Assembly (NCBI GenBank): GCA_008638375.1
Contig: CM018052.1
Location: 21,035,071-21,099,070, forward strand
Origin: Nyssa sinensis
Lineage: Eukaryota; Streptophyta; Magnoliopsida; Cornales; Nyssaceae
Length of the DNA: 64,000 nt
Reading direction: 5' to 3'
The translations under genes were made by a program, and so were the position numbers. Below, piece after piece: positions 1 through 12,684 of this stretch; the first letter of the stretch is position 1; each line of letters begins with the position of its first letter. The notes under the pieces are model-generated. The model was not told where the DNA came from. It worked only from the letters and a program-made list of their open reading frames with translations, and ran no database searches.

Positions 1-540
1 GGAATAAAATTTATTTTTCTATTGCGGAAGCGCTAATCAATACACAAGTCAACATCAATCATCCATTTATACATTCCATAGAGATTACAAAAAGTACATG
101 ATGTAATTTTTCAAAGTCTGCTAATGTCATATTCGATATACAGTCCAAAAGTTTCCAAAAGCAACTACATCATGACTAGCAAAATTCTATTACAAAATGG
201 GTTCATAGCTTTACAAACTTCCAACTAGTCTGACTGAACCTGCTATTTCTTGTCCGATATCATCACCTGAAATAGGATAAAAATATCCTATGAGCTCAAC
301 AGCTCGTGAGCATTCCATAACATACCAGGGGTTTCAAAATTACAATATAATTCAATATATAGAAATATCGATGATCATATATCATATGTTATCTTAATTA
401 TAGTACAATATAACGGTATAAAATTCGCTTCCAATAAATCTCAATTTAAAGATAATCGTAAATCGATAATCAATAACATAATTTAATAAATCAAAATCAC
501 AGTTCAATATCATGGTTCAATTCCCAAATTCATAGTTCAA

Positions 541-672
541 TAATTCAGATTCATGGTTCAATAACCCAAATTCATAGTTCAATAAATCATAGTTCGATAA
601 TTCAGATTCATGGTTCAATAACCCAAATTCATAGTTCAATAAATCATAGTTCGATAATTCAGATTCATGGTT
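541..672. repeat. 57-bp tandem repeat inside the LTR
   Basis: The segment beginning TAATTCAGATTCATGGTTCA recurs at 541, 598 and 655, an exact 57-bp period, with the third unit incomplete. Inside each unit a shorter motif (CATAGTTCAATA and variants) is repeated. The related solo LTR has a different array of TATCGAACTATGA-like repeats at the matching place (about 49180-49400). Confidence 0.85.
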
Positions 673-2771
673 CGATTTCCAATATTCATATTCAAAATCA
701 TATATTCCACTTCTATGGTCAGTAAATTAACCCTCGCTGACTGAGATCATAGGCTAGCTAGTTCGATATGCCGTATCAACACCGGCTCACCACAATATAC
801 CCTGTGGGATGGGTTCGATAAATCACAACCTATTCGATAGTGATTAATCATAGAAGAGTGTTCTATTCAAAGCATCAAAATCATAACCAAATCATATCCA
901 AAATCAATAATCATCAATAGCAGTTCAATTACTTAAATCAAGTTCTTTATTTGATGTTTAGTTAAAACAGTTCAACAATTATGAGAAAATCACATAACGT
1001 TTGAGTATCTTACAAACACATTTTCTTAAGTCAAAGAAGACAATATAGTTGTCAATAAGTCATTCGAAACGTATACAGTATAACTGTTTAACAAATGCTA
1101 TAAAGGAAAACGATTTCATATGTCGATATATCATAAAAGAGTTCAATATTTATATCTATACTGAAAATGTCTACCTCAATATGGTATGAAATACTCACCT
1201 GAATTCCAAAAGCTTAACTCCAAAAATCCTTCCTTTGAAGTTCCCTAAAATCACATTTCAAATTCCGGTTACATTCCATAATACCACTCGATTAGATTGT
1301 CATTTAATCTCTTTTCTATTTAACTATACTCTTCTGGTAGCTCCATTAATTTAAATTTGATTATTTCACATGTTTTCGTTTCGTGTCTTTTTGTCGTATT
1401 TCGTACGGGTCTTATTTAGTACTTTAACAGCGTTTTCGTTCATAACCACCCTAACTGATGCTATTCATCAAATTTTATGTCTTTTAATTTTACGTATCTC
1501 TTTTGGTCAAATAGACTCTACCATGGAGTTCGGAATGTCCAAGAAAGTCGGTTTAGGCTTTTACCGATCTTAAATTGGACTTCTGGATTGAAAGGGTAAA
1601 ATCGTCTTTTGATATATTATGGTCACTTTATTCTTGGGACCTATTTCCATAATTTTGACCTCACCGTTGGATTCAGTGGGTCCGAGATAGTTGAAATACA
1701 TATATGACTTGCCTTGTTTGGATACAGGGGTATTTCAGTCATTTTAGTATTTGTGTCTTATTTTTTGGGACTCCATCTCGTAAAACGGACCTTACCATTG
1801 GATCCAGAATGCCCAAAATAGTCAAAATGCACTATTGGTTTACTTTATTTGGACTTCGTTTGACTAATTTGGCTTAAGGGTATTTAAAATAATTTCCTAA
1901 ATTTAAAATGGGTTTTAAATTAATTTTTATTTAATTTTCTGGGTAATTTCGTAATTAACCGAAAGTTTGGGGGTCAAAATAGGATTTCCAAAAACTGTTG
2001 AGTAAACCGACCGGTTCAGTCCCAATTTAATTGGGCCGGTCCGGTTCGGTCAAAAACCAATGGGTTCAATCCGGTTTCCTTATGTCATGCTGACGTCTTG
2101 ATGACGTCAGCCCTAATTTACATTTTAAATCCACTTAAACCGAAAACGACGTAGTTTTGCATAACCCATACGCCCGGTCGGTCGGATCCCGACCTGACCC
2201 GAACCAGACCCGGTTCTATCTTGACCTGATAGCCCTTCGCTTTTCCGGTCACCATCTCCGACCCAATTCCGGGGCCGGTCACCGGAACCGCCACCTTTCC
2301 CCCTCGTTTTCCATAGTTTTTGACGTCCGTTTTTTCAAATTTTTACACCAAAACACTTCTAACATTTCAACAATTAATCCAAACCAACTTTTGGCCCCGA
2401 TCTCACCGGTTTCCAACACCCATCACCGATTTTCCGGTGATGCACCGGTGAGGAATAACAGACTATTCCGTAGCCATTTTTGGACCATTTTCTATCATTC
2501 AAGTTGCGTTGGGTTCCTGCTAAAGTTTCCTACTTATTTTCAATTCCAAAATCAAGGTTTGTTTAACATATCAAAGCCTACCATTTTTGGCCGTGTAACT
2601 AATTTTAGTTTCTGGATTTTTCTTCAAGCTTCGATATCTACTCATGCAAAATTGAATCTAATATAATGTAGAGGAAATTTAATAAAATCAAAGCATAGAT
2701 GGTTACCTGTTTTTGAGCCGGTTCTCGTTTTTTCCAAATTTCTCCACAACCCAAATTTTTTTCTTTCTTCA

Positions 2772-2773
<2 letters not shown>

Positions 2774-2811
<38 letters not shown>

Positions 2812-3089
2812 TATATCTCTCTCTCTCTCTAAATCAGATCTGCCTATCCCCCCATGCCCTGAATTTCACTGCCACACACAACCCACTCACACACTCCATC
2901 TCCCACCATGCCACCTTGAGTGTGGCACACTCCATCACACACACCCACACACACCTAACACACACACACCCACTTTCTGATATATATATATATATATACT
3001 TATATATTTAAAAATTTTTTTTATTATTATTATTATATATTTTGTTTTCATTTTTTTCATTTATTTAAGATTATTTATTTTTATTATTA

Positions 3090-3141
<52 letters not shown>

Positions 3142-3145
3142 CTAT
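2774..3145. repeat. CT, TA and ATT microsatellites
   Basis: A CT tract (2774-2830), CA-rich sequence (about 2870-2960), TA tract (2984-2998) and long ATT/TTA tract (about 3060-3140) lie inside the LTR. The solo LTR at 5773-9921 has a GA tract at 6299-6345 in its own orientation. Confidence 0.85.
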
Positions 3146-3278
3146 ATAGATATATATATATATTTATTTATTTATTTTTTAGCTTATGGTTCGGATTTAC
3201 ATGCCATGGCCCGGGTTCACCGGGTCGGGTATCGACTAACTCAGTTCGGTCTCGCCTAACTCGGGTCGGGGTATTACA

Positions 3279-4467
3279 CCATATATTAAATTTGATTCCT
3301 ACTTAGGTAAGATTAAGAAGATATATATTTTTCTTTTAACATCATGATATTTACATTTTCTGAAACTTACAGTGTAATAGAGATGTGCAAAGAGGTGTGA
3401 TGATGCTTATCCATCTATTCTGTAGTTGAATGATAAATATTAACATGCACTACCATCTAATCTCTTTTATATATCTCATATATATATATATATATATATA
3501 CACTTATTCTAAACTTCATTTTCTTTGCTAATATTTCATTTACTCTTGTATTTGGTTATTTTTGTTACACTTCATTCACTTCTGTGCCTGCAATCTATGA
3601 TGAAGATTGTTAATCATTTCTGATTTGCCAGTGATTATCATATAAATTATCACCATTTTTTGGTTGAGATTGCAGGCATTTCAAGATTCTTTATGCAAGG
3701 TGTAATTGCTTGAGGGTGTTTTTTTATTATTTAAAACCTGTAACTATATTGGATAAAAAAAATCATTTGCCCATGGTATCTGATGTCCAAACTTTGTTTT
3801 TGTGGCTGGGCATCTCGTTTAAAGGGCAGAAATTGAGTAATGAACAGGTCTTGCGACATAATTAGCTTTGTTTCTTATAAGCTCTCTGTTATTGTAACCC
3901 TTACGTTTCTTAAGTACTATTTTTGCTTTTACTCTTAAAACTCCCAACCCCAAAACAAAAAAAGCACACACAAACACATAAACACACACACACACACACA
4001 CACACTCTCTCTCTCTCTCTCTCTCTCTGTTTCTATTTTATTTTTCAAAATTATTTTATTTGTTATCTTTGCATTTTTTGTTACTAGCTATGGTTTCATA
4101 TTGAGAAAATAAAATAAAAATGTAGTCAGTCGGTTGATTTGTCAATACTGGTTTTTGGGCTATGGATCATCTACCTGATAGAATCATTGGTTTATTTGAG
4201 CTATACAAGCTTCAGAATTATCTCAAGCTTATTAGACCATAGTTGACGTGAACTACCTTAGAAGTCTTGTATAATAATATTTGCATCTCAGTTTCCTCTA
4301 CCGTTCAACTGTCTCATGAAAGGAGACGAAAAAAAACTTGTCTGTCTTATTACTGGGTTGACATTGCATGGGTTATGATATCATCTGCCCCTTTAAAACT
4401 CTTGTCAAATGGAGCCTTTAATTTTAAACTAGGATTAAAAATGTTTTCTTGTATGCAACTCTGACAG
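3279..4467. other. Non-coding stretch left of the RPL32 pseudogene
   Basis: I see no gene here. It holds a TA tract at about 3480-3500 and a CA-then-CT microsatellite at 3982-4028. The first coding exon of RPL32 should lie upstream of 4468, but I could not find it; it may have been displaced by the LTR at 1-3278 or lie outside the window. Confidence 0.6.
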
Positions 4468-4637
4468 CCAAACTAGCGTTGACCAAAGGGTATTGCTTCT
4501 CGGGTCAGAAGGAAGTTCAAGGGATGCACCCTACTGCCAATATTGGCTATGGTTTTGACAAGAAGACTCGCCATTATCTTCAAGAAATTTGTGGTGAACA
4601 ATGTCAAAGAGCTTGAACTTCTAATGATGCACAATAG
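4468..4637 (+). pseudogene. RPL32: 60S ribosomal protein L32 pseudogene, middle exon
   Basis: Translated pieces match the middle of plant ribosomal protein L32 (large-subunit protein, eL32): [13 protein letters not shown], then after a shift [19 protein letters not shown]. The exon follows an acceptor AG at 4466-4467 and ends at donor AG|GTAAAA (4637/4638). It is dead: two codons near the start, a Trp and an Arg in the family, read TAG and TGA; one base is missing in CCAATATTGG; and about 11 bases are missing after TATCTTC. The two deletions total 12, so the frame recovers before the donor. The rest of the gene lies 23.4 kb away at 28083, beyond an inserted retrotransposon. The first exon was not found. 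Confidence 0.88.
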
Positions 4638-4663
4638 GTAAAATAAAAAAGTTCTTTCATTTC

Positions 4664-5132
4664 TGATGGTGCTCCTTTTTTATTCGAAGGGCCTTCCATC
4701 CTTGGCTATCTATCAAAAATTTGAGATCAAAAAGTCACCGAAAAGGCTCCAGTAGTAGCTACTCCAATGATAAAGTCAGTAAATAGGAATTATGAAAAAA
4801 CTGTAATTTAAAAGAAGAATTGTACATAAATTAAAAGCTTACCTTATGACCTTATTTATAGGTTTCAAATCTCCTAAGTTAAGTAGGATTAGGAGTTATA
4901 AAAATAGAGATTTGAAGATAATGGAAGATACTAGTTTCCATATTGAACTTTGTTTCCTTATTGTGAGATCAGTAGGATAGGGAAGGCGGTGCTATGTTTT
5001 GAACCATATACCTCTGAAACCTCTGTGCCTGGTTTATCTGGATAAAGCAATCTTTCTTGATTTGTACCTTGAAGAACTCTGTACAGACATGTGTCATGCT
5101 TTTGAATATACTTGTCGTTTTATGGTATATCA
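4664..5132 (-). repeat. 3' LTR of the Tat element
   Basis: On the minus strand the LTR begins TGATATACC at 5132 and ends ...GCACCATCA at 4664, 469 bp. It aligns along its whole length with the copy at 27560-28006 (447 bp), with many substitutions and a few indels, which points to an old insertion. Confidence 0.93.
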
Positions 5133-5148
5133 GTTACTTCCCCCCTCC
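5133..5148 (-). other. Polypurine tract of the Tat element
   Basis: Minus strand GGAGGGGGGAAGTAAC lies directly before the 3' LTR start TGATATACC, the place where plus-strand DNA synthesis is primed. There is no such tract beside the other LTR, which fixes the element's direction. Confidence 0.85.
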
Positions 5149-5368
5149 ACAGAGCTTCTGCTCTGGGGCAAGATCAGACTTGAGGTTAGTATTTTTAAGG
5201 TGGTACATGTGTAATAGTTATAAGTGCACCACTTCGTATTCTAAGGAGACATAAATTGACGCGACATTCAATGCATCAGCTGTCGATTGGAATTACGAGG
5301 CCATCATTGCCTCAACCGCGCAGTGGTTTAGAAGCAACGTCCCCCAAAGTGAGCACCCCTTAGACTTC

Positions 5369-5377
5369 TATAAAAAG
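5369..5377 (+). promoter_or_regulatory. TATA box for the opposite-strand gene of the Tat element
   Basis: TATAAAAAG stands 235 bp before the first ATG (5604), followed by pyrimidine-rich leader sequence (5390-5600). It points rightward, opposite to the retrotransposon's own genes. Core match and spacing are good; use is inferred. Confidence 0.6.
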
Positions 5378-5603
5378 GGGCAGCGCATCACCATTTTCCC
5401 TTTTCAATATTTGGGATTTTGTCTTGAGAATACTCAACCTCCCAAGAGCAATTTCTGAAGTGATCTCCGGTGTACCAGAAGGTTCCCTCCGATCAAGACC
5501 TCGGTTAGGTTTGGTTTACGATCGTTCCTTCAATTTCTTTAGTTGTTTTTCTCTTCTTTCTACCTTTCTTTTACATATTTCTCTTCTATCTATCTTTTGA
5601 ATA

Positions 5604-5772
5604 ATGTCTGTCTCTGACGCTTAGTCAAGCACTGGCCATGAAACAGAAGAGTTTTTGGAGATATACGACTAGATAGGAGTTAAAATTGTAATTATAGTAC
5701 CCCCATCGAAAAATGTAAAAAATAGGATTGTTAGTAACCCAACCCCTAGTTCTAATGTTAGAATAGTAGAGG
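5604..5772 (+). pseudogene. Opposite-strand gene of the Tat element, 5' end
   Basis: The frame opens at ATG 5604 and runs to 5772, where a solo LTR interrupts it; the frame resumes exactly at 9927 when the LTR and one AGAGG copy are removed. In-frame TAG codons at 5622 and 5670 break it. The product is not one I can name. Some Tat/Grande-type plant elements carry an extra gene in opposite orientation between pol and the 3' LTR, and the position here fits that. Confidence 0.65.
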
Positions 5773-6293
5773 TGTAATACCACGACCCGAGAATGTCGGG
5801 TCATAGGGCACGCATTATGAGGCTATGAGAAAATTTGGCGTAAAGATTATTTCTACTTAAGAGAATAATTAGATTTTTATTATTTAAATATATTCTTGTG
5901 ACCAAATGCTAAGACACACACATACACACATGTAAGGTGTGTTGTGTGTATATGTGGCCAAATATGCACACATGTGAATGTATTAAACATTTACATAAAT
6001 ATACATAATTTAATATATATATATATATATACATAATATGAGATTATACACATAAATAGGGAGGGACGGTTGTGTGTGTGTGTGTGTGATATATATATAT
6101 ATATATATGCATAAAAAATAATAAAATGCAACTAACCCCAACCTAATAGGCATGGTGAAGTATGGCCCAAATTCAGAAAAGTGATGGGTATGGCTGTTGA
6201 TGAGATAGGGGGTAAGTGAGGGAAAGGTGGCAGCCATCAAATCTTTTACACCTATATACATAGATTATATACACACCCATGGAAATAATCGTG

Positions 6294-6298
<5 letters not shown>

Positions 6299-6345
<47 letters not shown>
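6299..6345. repeat. GA microsatellite
   Basis: An almost pure GA run of about 47 bases. It creates artificial Arg-Glu or Ser-Leu open frames on the two strands (6173-6481), which are not genes. Confidence 0.95.
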
Positions 6346-6350
<5 letters not shown>

Positions 6351-9073
6351 GAAGGAAGAAGAAGAAAGCTGAAACAAGGAGAGAAAATTGGAAACCGAAG
6401 AGGGAGAAAAAAATTGGAAACAGTCCGCTTAAACAGGTATATTCCCAACCGAAATTAAATTCGATTTCGTTCATGTTTTAGCATGAAAACATAGGGTCTT
6501 AATCTATGTAGAATGAGCTTTATTTTGCAAGAAAAATGGTTAAAAATCATGGAAAATCGAGGGTGAAAACGGAGGTTACAGGGGGGTAGAAAATTTTACT
6601 GAAATGCAATACCCAAAATGACGAAACTGAATCAAGCTTTGCCAAACCCTAATTGGTGTATAGAGACTTCAAGTAGACCCTAAAAGCATCGCAAAAACAT
6701 ATAACCGCGACCTTAAAACCGTAGGAATGGATACAAAAACACGAGTTGCAGGTTTCATTCATGAAACCCAGTCTTCGATTTAGACTTTTCAACCCATTTT
6801 GAAGAATAAGAACATGAACCTTATGAAAAATGGATCATTCCAGAAGAAACCTCATGAAATTTGGCTAAAAAATGAGCATTTACGACCGAGGTGCAGGTTT
6901 GATTATCAAACCTTTAACCAAACGATTGAGCTTGGTTCAAGCTCTCAAACGGATGCCAAATCCTTCCTAGAGTTCCCAAAAACATTTTAGAATGAGAAGC
7001 AGAGAGAATGGATCTCTTAAAATTTATGAAATTAAAGTAAAAGAAACCCAGAAAAATAGGGTTACAACGATGAAGTTGGGGAAGATGATCTACAGTGACG
7101 GGTCGGGTCTTGGACCGGGCATCGGGTCGGGCCCCGACCCAACCGAGAAACGGTTAAAACCCTTTAACCGAAAGTACGACGTTTTAAGTTGGGAATTTAA
7201 AATTTTAAATTTTAGGGCTGACATCACCATGACGTCAGCATTACGTGTTGAATCGGCCCACACCGGTTGGTTCAATAAAAACCCAAACCGGTTCACTTAA
7301 ATCTGAACTGAACCAACTGGTTCAGACCGCAGCTTTTGGTAATTATAGATTGGCCCCAACTGTTTTAAGAAATTCTACTGTGGCCCTACTGATGGAAAAA
7401 TTATTCAATTTCATCCTTAGAGAAATATTTAAATAATTATTTAATTATTTAATAAATGAGGTAAATTTACTATTTTACCCCTAGATTTTAAATGGGGCAA
7501 ATAAAGTCCAAATCAGACATATGAATAGTGAATCCTTACTATTTTGGACATTCTAAAGCTAATGGTAGGTTCCGTTTTACGAGATAGTGCTCGAAAAATG
7601 AAGACACGTAAAGGGGTAAATGACCAAAATACCCCTTGACCAAAAATGAACAAGCTATTAGTGTATCCTTACTATCTCGGACCTTCTGAGTCCAATGGTG
7701 AGGCTCACGACACGAGATGAGGTCTCGAAAAAATAAAGACACGTAAAGGGGTAAAATGACCAAAATACCCCTGGTACCTCTAAAGCCAAAATGAAACCAA
7801 AGAAGGTCTAAGTTGACTTTCTTTGACATCCTAGACTCAAAAATAGAGTCTAAATTACAAAACGAAGTACAAAAAAATGAGACACGTAAAACGATAAATG
7901 ACCATTTTGCCCTTTTACATACAAAAGTCCAAATTGAATTTTAGGAAAGCCTAAACTGACTTTCTTCGATGCTCCGGACTCAATGGTAGAGTCTATTCAA
8001 CCAAAAGAAATGTCTAAATAAAAAGACATAAAATTTAATGAATAGCATCTGTTAGATGACTATGAACTGAAATATTGCCAAAGAACTAAACTGAGGCAAG
8101 TACGAGAAAGGAAATGCGAAAAGACACGACACGTAAACATGTCAAATAAATAACTTTAATTCAAAGTTAATGGAGCTACCAGAAGAGTATAAATTGAAAT
8201 AAATTAAATTTCTAACACATTAAATTGTGTCATAGGTTAAGAATACGAGTTAAGTTAAGTACATATGAATTTATGAAATCGTTTTAGGACCTAATACGAT
8301 TTAAGCATAAGCTAAGGAATATCGAGATGATATTACAATGAATGTGAAGTTGATGAGATGTTTATGAATTATTCTTAGGAACTACAGAGGAAGTGGGAAA
8401 GCGCATTTTTAGCACTAACCCTAAAGGACCGAGGTGAGTAACCCTGTGTTTGAAGTGGAGATTTAACTCCATATATTTGAAGAAGTTTTAAGTTCAAGTT
8501 ATTGCAGCATTTGAATATCAAATTTAGTCTTTATATGATTCCGTTTTTTTTTTAAATATTCGGTTACGACATGCTGGTTAAATGTTTTTATATTCAGCTC
8601 TTTTCTTGAAAATATTTAGCATGTCTGAATAAAATACAAATCTCTTTAAATATTCTGAATTTGATTATTCCAAGTATTTGAAGTAGCAGTTATAAGTTAC
8701 ATGTTTTAAATACTCGTGAAAAGTATATATATTTGAAGAAGTCATGTGATAAATGTTTTACAAGATAACTGTGCATAAGCACCAGACAGGATTTTGGGTT
8801 GCACGGGACTCAATTGCCCTGTAAAACTAACGAGATTTTGGGTTATATACGAACTCAATTGATTGTCAAATGCCAGGCAGCAGGATTTGATCCCCCTGGT
8901 ACGGGATATCTCCATTGTAGCATTGTAGTAAAACGGGAGTCTGGTTCGAAACAGATTCCATTAATGAAAGTGATAAGATATTATGTTTGAAAATGGAAGC
9001 AGGTTTTATCCTCATTTTCATACCTACATGTTCGAGTTTCAAATACTCTACTTAAAGAAGTACGTGTTTTCAG

Positions 9074-9340
9074 TTTGAATATTTTAAATGTTTCAAAGCT
9101 TACTATTCAAAAGAATGCCTATGTTCTGCATTCAAAGTTACATGTTTTATTTGAAGAAGCATATATTAGCTTGAATATTTTAAATTATTTCAAAGCTTTC
9201 AGTTCAAAGGAATGCATATATTTTGTATTCGACGTTACAAGTTTTATTAGAAGAAGCATATGTTAGCTTGAATACTTTAAATGTTCAAAGCTATTTATTT
9301 TATGGAATGCATATACTCTGTGTTCAAATTGTATGAGCAA
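9074..9340. repeat. 97-bp tandem repeat in the solo LTR
   Basis: TTGAATATTTTAAAT-like sequence recurs at 9074, 9171 and 9268, each followed by CAAAGCT and a GGAATGC(C/A)TAT motif. The units have diverged by scattered substitutions. Confidence 0.8.
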
Positions 9341-9926
9341 TTGGTAGTGAGTATTTTATAAACTCTCATGTGCTAAACCACTACCAGTTGAAAATCCCAT
9401 GACGAATGCAGGAATTACTCACAAGCTTTGATTAGCTTACCCGAATTTTATCCGCCCCCCTTTTCAGGTGACCGATAGCAGTCTTGGCCGATGGGAATGA
9501 TGATTAGAGTCTTGCCCATTTTGAGGAAGGGCATAAACAGCTAAGTGCAGGACGAGCAGTTTTCTTTTAGGAGACGTTATGAAACTTAGTTAGTTATTTT
9601 GGACAGAAGACATTTGAAGTTATGTAATTAAGTCCCAAGGGACAACTAGACATGGAATTGTATAAAGTCTTTAAGTTTTAGTTATGCTCTGAATGTATGA
9701 TTATACATGTATACAGAAATGTGAAGAATGGCAGTACCGGATGGATGTGAAAAATTTTAAAAATGAGAAAAGAAAAGAAAAAGTTTTTCACGCTTCCGTA
9801 ACCACATATAGCACGTCCATCCGATACCGTTGCTCATGAGAGCCTTGCCCCGAGGCCCTCGGGCCGAAGGGCGGCGGTCGCGATCTGGTAGTCCGCATAG
9901 GGTGGGTTTCGGGTTGTGACAAGAGG

Positions 9927-10700
9927 CCTTTATAGAACTTAGGAACATTGGTGGGGAAACCTCAGGTAAACCTCACAAAAGGGAGGAAGGAGAAAACACC
10001 ATGACTTGGAGCATGATAGATGCTTTGAGGGCTGCTTTTGACCTCCCTACAAACGTGTTATATAGGGTACCAAGACCCATAGATTGCCTCTCCAGTACTT
10101 AGCAAGGTGAGATCTGTGCTTACCTTGAGTGGTTCGAGATAGGGGTTAGGTTTGCCTTCCACCCTTTTATTAGGAAATTTTTCAATTCGTTTAACATCTG
10201 TCCCGCTGATCTGAATATAAACAGCTTGAGGCATTTACTTGGGTTCATAGTTTTAGGACACTTGAACAATGTTGAGGTAGACCTCCTATTGATTAGGAAC
10301 ATGGACTTGAAATACCTGAAGTCAGAGGGTATGTTTTATATGTCTTTCGACAAAGGGTTCAGACCTCTCTCCTCTATACCCATTTCTAACGAGACTTGGA
10401 AGAAGTGGTACTTCTTCGTAAAAGGAGGCTGGGAGTTCAAGGATTTGGAGAGCCAGGTTTCAACCTTTCTACGAAAAACTAGGATTAAGGGTGAGGTCCC
10501 TTTTTGTTCTGCATTTTTGGGCTTTCTCATTCTGTTTGTTTTCTTTTTCTTTTTTAGCCTAATCATGTACTTCCATGCAGACAAGAGAGCTTGGAAGAGA
10601 TTAATCTTCAATAAAAGTACAAGAAGCTCCTTCAGACTAATAACTGTTCTTACAACACCATTCTTTGCCCCAAAAATCTGATGGAGGCTGGTTTGGTGTG
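9927..10700 (+). pseudogene. Opposite-strand gene of the Tat element, central part with an intron
   Basis: The frame continues from 5772 and is open from 10103 to 10490, with segments such as SLRHLLGFIVLGHLNNVEVD and MYFHADKRAW-type flanks; it has an in-frame TAG at 10100. A 90-bp intron fits at 10491-10580: donor AAGG|GTGAGG, a T-rich tract, and acceptor CATGCAG. After the intron one frameshift leads to LLQTNNCSYNTILCPKNLM, running up to the Athila-type insertion at 10701. The family resembles the unnamed 'putative plant transposon protein' found in gypsy elements; I am unsure of that name and know no function for it. Confidence 0.65.
10491..10580 (+). other. Candidate spliceosomal intron
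   Basis: GTGAGG donor and TGCAG acceptor bound a 90-bp, T-rich stretch, in plus orientation only. It supports the view that the opposite-strand gene was a separately transcribed unit. Reading through instead gives a run of Phe, Leu and Val unlike the flanking protein. Confidence 0.6.
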
Positions 10701-12679
10701 TGATGAGTGCGCAAAAGTGCATTCTAAATGCCCTATTATTTGATTAAAATGCTAGAAAGTGGATAGAAATGTAAGAATATAATTGATATTATTTATTTAA
10801 TTTCTATTTACAATAAGTGGTATTTGAGCATTAATTTATAAGATTTTATATCTCAAATATTGTATTATTTGTTGGCGAGAGATAGTTTGCAATTGCGCTT
10901 TACACTTAATATTTTTGGAACTATTTTTGGTTTTTTTGGCAGATTCGGCCATTGAGTTTAAATTGAGATTTGGAGGGCATTAGAGTTTCAAAATGAGAAA
11001 ATGGTTTTCATTAAGTTTTTAGAGGACATCTTGGGATTTTCAGAAAAGTTTGGTTTGCAAAAATCGGAGTTCGTTTGGGCTTCCAAACATTGTTTCGAAA
11101 TCAGGTCTGGAAAGCTGCTCCAAATTCTGTCCGTCCAGCCAACTTCAAGAGGCCATAACTTGAGTTTTCAAAGTTCAAATCAGGTGATTTTTAAGCCTAA
11201 AATTATCTACTCATCCGGGAATACAACTTTCGTGAAGAGCTTGAGTCAAGATTCAGCTGTTATCTGATAGAAAATGGGGCATAAAAGTGATGGATGTGGA
11301 CATGTGCGGCTGGAAAACAAAACAAAAGAAAAGAAAAGTACAAAAAGGTGGCTTGGCTTAGTCAGGGAAAGAAATACAAAAAATAAATAAATAAATAAAA
11401 AATAAAAAGACAAAAGAAATTGAAGGTTTGAAAGTCAAAGATTGAGGCATGTGGCATTTGGGCATATGGAGTTCTTACGTGTGTGAGGCACTGGGCTGAA
11501 TCAAATAAAAGAAGCAATGGGCTGCTTGTGTTGCTGTGGGGCCCTGTTGCATTCAAAGGCAGAAGAAGAAAGAGGGCGCATGGGCTGGTTCATGTGCGGG
11601 GCTTGTAGAAGCAAGGTTTGACTGGGCACTAGGCTGTGTTGATTTGTGGGGCCCGATGCCAAAAAGTAAAGCAAAAAAATTGAGAAGCTGTGGGGCTTGT
11701 GGAAGCAAGGCACGCTTGGGGCTGCTGCAGCGCGAATTGGGCTAAGGGGCTGTTTGTGCCATGCGTAGGGCTCAAGTTAAGGCGCAGGAAAAATTACAAA
11801 ACAAAGTTGCGGCTGACTATATAAAAGGAATACAGAGATTACAAGAACAAGTCCTGCGGCGGCAGTGTGAAAGCTGCGGCTGTGCAGCGCGAGACAGAAA
11901 GAGAAAGACAGTTGCAGTCACGTTATGGCAGATTATTTCTTCGTGAAATTTACGTTATCTATCTTGTACATGGGTAACTAAATTTTCAAGTAGAGTTAAG
12001 GATGAACTTGCACTATAGATGGCTATTTTAATTTATTTTGATTCTTGTACATGGTTTTAATTTGTTAAATTCTTTGATGATCATTCATAATTAATTGTTG
12101 AATTTTATTCTCCGAATAATTAAAGGGTTTAGTCCGTTTATAGATTCAGTCATGCTTTTTCTATCGAATGGATTAATGTTTTGATTATTTTTGGAATAAT
12201 TAATTATTTATATTGATTTAATTCTTTGCTGCAATATTGCTCGTTCGGTATATTGTCGTCGTTGGATTTTCTCAATGTGAATATCAATTTGTGGGATTTA
12301 AAAGTGTTGAATGATTTTTCAAAGGGTTATTTTCAGTTTAATTTTGGTTCATAATTTTTATATCTTCGGATTGAGATATTTGGAATTTAAATTCTCAATT
12401 GAGTTAACAGTGAATTAAAAATAATTAAAATACTAGCTATGTGCAAGGGATTTCCGAAACTCTACTGTTCGTTAATTTGAGTATTTTCTTCCATTAATTA
12501 ATTTGTTTAATTTTTAATTTGCATTCAAAAATCACTTTTATATTTTATTTTCTCGTTAACCGTCTAATACTTCTGTAGTTTCAGAAATTTTGTTTATTAT
12601 TCTTTTAATTTAGTCTTCTTGTGGAATCGACACCCCAAAGCTACACTACAACTACCGCGTTATTCTTTGGGCGTAATCA
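10701..12679 (+). repeat. 5' LTR of the Athila-type element
   Basis: Begins TGATGAGTGCGCAAAAGTGC and ends TTTGGGCGTAATCA. Its open frames (11001-11267, 11761-11946 and others) recur in the second LTR and are not genes. Confidence 0.94.
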
Positions 12680-12684
12680 AATTT

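Larger units (their letters stand above)
1..3278 (-). mobile_element. Long LTR of a chromovirus-type Ty3/gypsy element, cut by left window edge
   Basis: Read on the minus strand the LTR starts at 3278 with TGTAATACCCCGACCCGAG and runs left out of the window. Its distal parts (about 60-280 and 700-880) match, in reverse complement, the complete solo LTR at 46677-49956, so the two belong to one family. No polypurine tract lies right of 3278, so this is a 5' LTR or a solo LTR rather than a 3' LTR. It holds a CT microsatellite, TA/TTA tracts and a 57-bp tandem repeat. The short open frames inside it (1370-1573, 2157-2666) have no recognisable protein content. Confidence 0.8.
5773..9921 (+). mobile_element. 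Solo LTR (4.15 kb) of a chromovirus-type element
   Basis: It starts TGTAATACCACGACCCGAG and ends GGGTTTCGGGTTGTGACA, flanked on both sides by AGAGG (5768-5772, 9922-9926). No internal region or second LTR is present, so it is a solo LTR left by LTR-LTR recombination. The ends resemble the Tekay-like LTRs at 38173-41220 (ending ...TCGTGACA in its own direction). It splits a coding frame of the host Tat element without changing phase. It contains a GA microsatellite (6299-6345), TG/AT tracts (6068-6108) and a 97-bp tandem repeat. Short open frames within it (6799-6990, 6992-7300, 7539-7829, 8799-8990) have no recognisable protein content. Confidence 0.93.

Noticed and set aside
6173..6481. Three overlapping open frames on both strands rich in Arg-Glu or Ser-Leu
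   Set aside because: All are produced by the GA microsatellite at 6299-6345 inside a solo LTR.
11001..11946. Duplicated open frames also found at 16951-17893
   Set aside because: They are the same stretches of the two Athila-type LTRs, not duplicated genes.
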